A program made the position numbers and the translations under genes. Below are positions 58,109-64,000 of a stretch of DNA of 64,000 nucleotides, piece by piece. Source of the DNA: Phallusia fumigata (lineage: Eukaryota; Chordata; Ascidiacea; Phlebobranchia; Ascidiidae); contig QXVZ01006765.1 of NCBI GenBank assembly GCA_008931825.1, forward strand, positions 124,827 through 188,826, given 5' to 3'. Under the pieces are notes generated by a model, which was not told where the DNA came from, made no database searches, and saw only the letters and a program-made list of their open reading frames with translations. Position 1 is the first letter of the stretch. The number at the start of each line of letters is the position of its first letter.

Positions 58109-58795
58109 CAGCTGTGCCACATATCGAAAGGACAGTTGCCACAAAGTTTGGTCCTTGAGTTGTTAAAACGGGAATCTCCCAGTTCATATTGCTTCCATTG
58201 CTTTTGGAGTATCTCATAACTTTTTATAACTTGCCGCAATGTGTTCAACAATTAGCATAGATATAACTGATGCGTTCTTTAAATTTTGCGATAAAGAATA
58301 TAAATAATGCCTACACAAGAAATATCTACATTTACCCTAAAAGAATAAGAAGCATTGTTAGTAAATTATGTTGCTTAAAATATACCTCTTCACCGTGGTA
58401 CATTTTTGTAAGAATATCGCACTTTTGCAAAAGGCCCACTTCAAATTCAACCAAACTATTGACTAAATAGCTCATTGACTAGCCTAGGCTTCACTAAAAT
58501 ACGTTGACAAAATAGCAAAAACTTGTTTGTAACAACTGTATGTGGTTAATTCTAATAGGCATACGCTCTGGAAAGACAATTTCTGTAATTGTTAGACTTT
58601 TATTCAAGAACGCGAGTTAAAAAGTTCACGGACCACGAGACAAAAAGAGGAAATCGATAAAAATCTGAAAAAAGAAGGAAAGATAAAACGGTTGCTTTCG
58701 CTGCGACAAATTATAGCACACACGTCTTTGTAAGAAGGCCTGTGATAGGAATGCACACATTTAGCCAAAAGCAAATTAACATTTTGTAGTCTTGA

Positions 58796-58951
58796 CGCTG
58801 GAATGCACACAAAAATAAAAGGAAAACGTGGAACTTCAACGAAGAAACGGCGATTTTATTGGAAAAACATTTGCTAAACTTGTCTAGAAAGCAATTTCCA
58901 CAAACAAACGATGAAACTTTGACAGACATTGTTTTTGCGTTGGAACAATTG
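58796..58951 (+). CDS. Isolated exon-like ORF, divergent from AKAP7
   Basis: An open frame after TGA 58793-58795 reads KRKTWNFNEETAILLEKHLL and on to FALEQL, ending exactly at a strong TTG/GTAAGT donor (58951/58952). It is charged and helix-like, with protein-like composition. No ATG lies in frame; a first exon and the following exons were not found. If real, it is part of a plus-strand gene of unknown function that shares an upstream region with AKAP7. Confidence 0.3.
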
Positions 58952-59315
58952 GTAAGTGCTAAAGCTTATTAAGGATACAAAGTCTTGCTATAAATAGTGA
59001 ACTTGTCGAATTAACGTTTGCAATACACTAACTACATGCAGAAACAAAAGTTGTAATATCGGACTGCGGAAGTTACACAAACACGACGTGCACATCTGCT
59101 CCCAAACTGATTACAGAACTTAAAATAACTAGATAGTGTGTTTCTTACCACTGATGAAAAGCAGTTCTAAATGTAGTTACAGCGGAAGCTATTTATTCCG
59201 CAAACCGGTAAATTTTTTCCGCACATTCCGCTTTATCCGCAATTTCCTCTGCAAAGCCACTCGCGGAGAGTTGGCGAATTAAAAGTCGACACTTCTTATA
59301 GGCGTCCAACTTCTT

Positions 59316-62300
59316 TCAGACAAACATGAAAGAAGCCTGTACAAGTCGATAGGCGATGTAGCCGACGCCACACATGACCGCACACAAAGAGACTGTAATT
59401 TCGCGCTGGATTTTCCTGTAACCGGGGTTCGGGTTGCTGAGCTCTTCCTTGAGGATGCTGCCGCGTTGGTTTTTGTGAGGAAAGTTTTCTTCGGGAACTT
59501 GGCAGCCGAGAAAGGAGCAGAGCGGCTCCCAGCCCTCGGAGCATTTGTACACGAGGAGTTTGTCCTTTGGTGCCACCTGGTGGAAATGTATTTGTATTTG
59601 GTAAGCTGTATCTTGCTGAAATAACAATATCAAACGCTCGAGCACATTTATTTTTCTGTAGCATTTGTTTTGTTGGCACTACGCCACAACATTTTCTGGC
59701 ACCAAGTCAGGTGAGTTTCAATTAATTAGGCCTGTAACTAACTATCACAGCCCAACAAGCAGTAAACACACTTGAATGCAAACACCTCACGCAAACATAT
59801 GCTGACGCAAATATGTCTTGTTGTCAACAGCCGAACAGGCGCCTGCAAAACGCGTTAGACACAACAGACGGTCGTACGGGGTCAGTCTGAGGTCTTTTTG
59901 CAAACAGGAAACGCAGTAAAGCCGTTTGGCGGGGTCGAAGATTGCTGATAACTGTGCAAACCAACCCGCTGAAATTTGCTCATACCTGCAATACTCGAGC
60001 GTTGTGGTTTCTGTAGGCGATCTTCATGGACTGTTCATTCGGTCTGTAGGTCTGCCAGGGCGAAATTGGCGCTGACCCGAAGGCGATTCGAACTGTAAAA
60101 CGTAAAATGTAAATAAGCATGGGAATTCAAAACGTTTGCAACAATAGGCATATGATTTTTTGCGGGGCGGACCATTCTTTAACTCCTAAGCGTGGATACT
60201 TCGGGATGCCAACATATGTGATTACATGTGCGTTTTAATAGTTGGTGGTTGGTGTATTTTTGTACCATGAGAAAAGCAAGGAATAGCGGTTTTGGTTAAG
60301 GTGTGCTACCTTGTTGACGCCTAACATGTGCTTTTTCCCAAAGTTTAATGTTTGACTCGAAGGTCTTTGCATTGCAGTCGTGCCAAAGGTTGAGTTTGAA
60401 TCAACAAATTGCATATTATCACAGAGTATCAGTCACTAAGCAGTGACACACATCGGAACTAAACAACAACTAAAGCGCTTGAGTCATACCGCTTTTTGCG
60501 CGACCACAGTTCAGTGATACAACTAAGTCGGTCAGAGTTCGGATATTAATATTATATACAAATCGTTGCATACTTAGGTCTATATTTGTACCAACAATTA
60601 ATTAGTGAAAATGGCAACCAACTAGTTTCTAATCACAATAGCGAATCACAACCCTAATACAACTTTGGGTTATTGCCAACATTGGAGTGTTTGGAGAAGC
60701 AATATGACTCGAATACAAAACGAATTCGTGTCCGAATATGTTGCTCAACTAGTGTAGACCTACGACGCATCGAAAACAACGTTTCTACTTGACGTCAGCC
60801 TGCGTTGGCAGTGACATGGATTACCTGACAGCCGCAGCAAGCAACCGCCGTTGCAACCTTGACGTTGAGTCCTTGTGTTATGGAAACGAGCAACATACTT
60901 CATGGCCTTATCACGCAATCTAGCTCAGTGATTGTCACTCCCGTTCTATATTTCCCATATTATCCATTCAAGCTGCCAATCACGAATTTAGCCGTACACA
61001 AACCGCACGTACTTAGCATTACGAAGGGGAACGGGGGATCGGGTTTCGCGCCTCAACGTTGGAGAAGAAATGCCTGCGAGAGGCTGAGTCGACATGTTTT
61101 TGTTTTCGAGCGCTATACTCTAGCGCTGGAATGCTAGGCTTCCGTCGACCGACGTCATCTAAGATTCTAACAATAGCCAGAGCTTTATAGCAACTTATCG
61201 TGAACCTTAGCCTTAAAAATTATTCCCTTTTCGTTTTGTTTGCGTTTTTAGTCGTGAAAGTGCACAATCGTAGTCGTGCAAACTTCCAGTTTTATGTGGG
61301 GCAACCTTATAAAACGTATTTCCCACAATTCTTGACTAATGTAATTCCGTAAATCTTCTTTCTACGCAAAGACAATGTTTACTGAAAACATTTTCTTAAG
61401 CTTTCCAAACGCCTTTAAAAAGGGTAGATATTTCCTCCAAAATAACTTTCAATTTGCTTTAGGGGAATAAGCCCCATGGTTTAGCCAAGTTTCGAAAAGC
61501 CGTGCCGTTGTTTTTTAAGCTTTCGCCTATCAACTCTGCACATAATTGGCATTGATAAGGAACCGAAAGCTGTAGTTTTCGGGGTCACTACGAAAGAGGA
61601 AGTTCAACTTTAACTCCAACCAACTGCACTCCTAACACACTGATACCACACTGGGCAAACCCAGGTGTTTTTGTAACCCTACGACAATCAACCGTATTTG
61701 CAAACAGATTTTATTGCTTAAACGCTCGAACCTGCGTGTAAAACACTTCCCACAGGCGCCCAGATAGTTTGATCGGTGAATTGGGCCATGTTTTTACATA
61801 TCGCCACTTGTTTAACACCAAGCCCACAAGCAGAGATTTCGCATAAATGGAATTGAACCATGGTCGAGTTTGCCGTTATGTAACCGAAAATGTGTTTACA
61901 CATCTGATACCTAGAGCATTGGCCCCCAGTTTGAAACCATGTACGTCAAGTTACTTAAGGGAAATGGCATTTGCTTCCCTGATACGGAAGCGACCCTGGT
62001 CCGAATTCGAAATGATGTACTTGGCTTAGTACTGCGGCACTTTGCAAAGGTTTCCAACCGAAAGTACATGACCAATCTGCTGTCATGACATAATTGCTTA
62101 CGTTGGGATGAATTTTTTACATGACTTTGACACTTGTTGATAACTACATTCCACTGAAATAATAGAACAACAACAATTTTACGCTTTCTTTCAAAAAGGC
62201 GTTTGCCACAACTATTAAAATAGTACTATATATCCCCACTTTGAGTTATCGTAAATAAGATAGCTCGTTTGTGATTGCTTTTAAAGTCTGTTGCTTAAGG

Positions 62301-62687
62301 CGTACGTCCAAAACGTTTTTGGTTTTGATTAACCTGCTGTGTTTGTGCAATTCTAGTTGTGTTTTGCAGCTGGCAGTGAAATGCGTATTTAGATTTTAGA
62401 AGCAAAAAATACCCGTACACATGGTCATGAAAAGATGCGAATTGCAAAGTTTTTCCGAATAACGCACAAGCAACCCGATCAACATCGATTTACAACATGT
62501 TGCAAGAATACATGTTTCAAATAGAAAACTTCAACCTACTTGCTGTATTAAGGAAGCGTTGCAACCGGGCGCAATGTGGCGACAAGCTGCTGATTCGACT
62601 GTACAAGCCACAGTTTGCCAACATACGAAGTTGGCGGTCCATGCTCACCCACCATTCGTCCTCTGATTCACGGACCATGAGTAGAAT
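59316..62687 (-). CDS. Sulfotransferase-like (Sulfotransfer_4) protein, 3' part, 3 exons
   Basis: Exons 62687-62540, 60092-59986 and 59576-59316 join in phase (GCAA + TT; CAG/GTG). The product reads ILLMVRESEDEWWVSMDRQL, then QSMKIAYRNHNARVLQ/VAPKDKLLVYKCSEGWEPLC, then FLGCQVPEENFPHKN. This is the second half of the P-loop sulfotransferase family, where R-D/E-x-x-x-W-W and the KLLVY...GWEPLC...FLG...P.FPH.N block are typical. The tail ends in a hydrophobic segment (VSLCAVMCGVGYIAYRLVQA), suggesting membrane anchoring at the C-terminus. The substrate is unknown. The N-terminal PAPS-loop exon (KTGTKS type) was not found in the window and probably lies to the right. The 2.4 kb intron 60093-62539 holds nothing recognised. 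Confidence 0.8.
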
Positions 62688-63891
62688 CTAAATGAAAACA
62701 CAAAACAACTGTTATAACATGATTGATAACGAAGATGCCTTACAGGTATCGGCTCCCAACTGCGATAAAGAAATTGGACTCCTGAAGATGTGAGTTAAGT
62801 TGCGTCAAAAACGTTCTTTTCAGTGAGGTGGTTTAAGTCATTCTTAGTATAAATGTGGAACTGGGATTTCCTATTGGGGGTACAACGTGGATGCAAAACG
62901 AATTGACAAACTCTACGCAAAGGCTTTAAACCTATGGCTCCTATTATGGCAATAAATTCCACGCGGAGACATGAGTGGAATTCCGTCAAACCGCAAAATT
63001 AATGAGGCAAAATACGAAAAACATCCGGTCAAAATTTTCTGAATTTCGCCTATGGGCAAATTCCACTCGGGGCGTGACAAATCAGGAACGCGCAATTGCG
63101 TAGTTTAATGTGTGCGTGTTTGATTGCAAACCTTCATTTGCACAATAAACAGGTACACGCGACGTTCGTGGCGTTCACGTATAACCTCTTGGTTTCCCAA
63201 ATCCTTCTGGAGTGACTGTAGTGGGTAAAAACATCCATTACCAGTTTAGCGCGGAGGATATATGAACTCCGGGACAGTTTCTTCGAAAAGATTTACATGA
63301 CTGAATTAAAATTTGGTACCTAAAGTTTGCGGTTAGTTCTGTCCGTTTTGGGGCGTGATGTAATGACAGATAAAACCGCCAACTAGTTCACCCATTCCCC
63401 TTATCCCCCAACTGGGGAAACCAAAAATCCCGGTAGTTTCTCGTCAGTCCCGTACGTCTCATTTACGACTAAATGGAATAAAACTTTATAATGGGGCACC
63501 AAATTGACATTTCCTAAAGGAGAATTGAAAAACAAAAACTCTTTGTAACGACATCCAAAGTTAGGGTCACCGTTGACATCCACGCAAACAGTCCTTATCT
63601 TCAATACAACCAGATATTCGTATCATGGTGTTTGCACTAGCAGTCACGAAACACTTTGCAGTTGTATGAATTCAAGCATACTTTTACGTATCATGTATCA
63701 TGTATCATGAACAGTTTATTTTCACGTCCTATCCTATACCATGGAGTTGTAGGCTTTGTAGCTGGAATTGCGACCGACAATCGGATATTTTTTACAACTG
63801 CACATTTGTGTTGGATTGGAGCGGGGTTCAAAATGTCAGTCAGGATCGCTACATACAGTGCAACATCCGGACGTGGGCTGGTGTAAAATGT
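62688..63891. other. Region upstream of the sulfotransferase exons
   Basis: No supported gene. A short ATCATGT triplication occurs at about 63690-63710. The next upstream sulfotransferase exon was not recognised. Confidence 0.4.
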
Positions 63892-64000
63892 ATGCAACAG
63901 CAGGTGGGTAAGGAAGACAAGATCTGTCGGCTTTGTTTCCGCGTGGCTCTGATCTACTTTGGCGAGTTGAGCATGACAAAACAGGCTCTCGGTGGTTTAT
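63892..64000 (+). CDS. Open frame running off the right edge
   Basis: ATG 63892 reads MQQQVGKEDKICRLCFRVAL and on through FGELSMTKQALGG to the window end without a stop. Alternatively it is an internal exon starting at the CAGCAG acceptor (GTG at 63904). It has protein-like composition, but no family was recognised. Confidence 0.25.
   Translation, partial: MQQQVGKEDKICRLCFRVALIYFGELSMTKQALGGL

Noticed and set aside
63401-63604. 67-aa minus ORF upstream of the sulfotransferase exons
   Set aside because: Considered as the missing N-terminal exon, but it has no PAPS-loop motif and no matching splice phase could be shown.

Overview
This 64 kb window looks like nuclear DNA of a tunicate, most likely a Ciona-like ascidian. 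The evidence is AT-rich sequence, spliced genes with clean GT-AG introns of mixed size, orthologues of animal ciliary genes, and a retinal-homeobox (Rx/Rax) gene. The species call is inference. I found no rRNA, intact tRNA, CRISPR, operator or bacterial feature. All exon models were assembled by eye from splice sites, reading phase and remembered family sequence. No alignment was run.

Layout. 1-15.9 kb (minus): the first 14 coding exons of CFAP61, an axonemal radial-spoke-base protein; its 3' end lies left of the window. Its introns hold several DNA transposons, and intron 9 (about 7 kb) is a tandem duplication with an expanded minisatellite and four copies of a small ORF-bearing unit. An RFX X-box-like site lies about 140 bp upstream of its ATG. 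17.5-28.2 kb (plus): an eight-exon class A GPCR of 429 residues with non-canonical signature motifs; intron 4 contains a 263-base poly-C tract with an N that is probably an assembly artefact. 28.2-33.0 kb: no convincing gene. 33.0-38.8 kb (minus): CCDC83 (10 exons, 411 aa), then intronless RBM48 (344 aa) upstream on the same strand with 391 bp between them. 39.5-39.8 kb (plus): a possible 80-aa two-exon gene.

40.1-45.2 kb (minus): a five-exon Rx-type paired-like homeobox gene with an unusually long N-terminal exon. 45.2-51.2 kb: about 6 kb without coding signal, a candidate Rx control region. 51.2-52.0 kb (minus): a three-exon 80-aa single-pass membrane protein. 52.2-54.2 kb (minus): a possible 110-aa gene whose intron carries a 1.43 kb hAT element with a perfect 8-bp target duplication. 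55.1-58.1 kb (minus): an eight-exon AKAP7-like gene with a 2H phosphoesterase fold and a candidate PKA-anchoring helix. 59.3-62.7 kb (minus): the three 3' exons of a Sulfotransfer_4-type gene with a C-terminal membrane segment. A few isolated exon-like ORFs are listed at low confidence.

The genes do not form an obvious pathway. CFAP61 is ciliary, and CCDC83 may be; RBM48 belongs to minor-spliceosome biology, Rx to eye/forebrain patterning and AKAP7 to PKA localisation. The strongest leads are the repeated mini-ORF cassette in CFAP61 intron 9, the atypical GPCR, the large-N-terminus Rx protein, and the dense set of structured DNA transposons.
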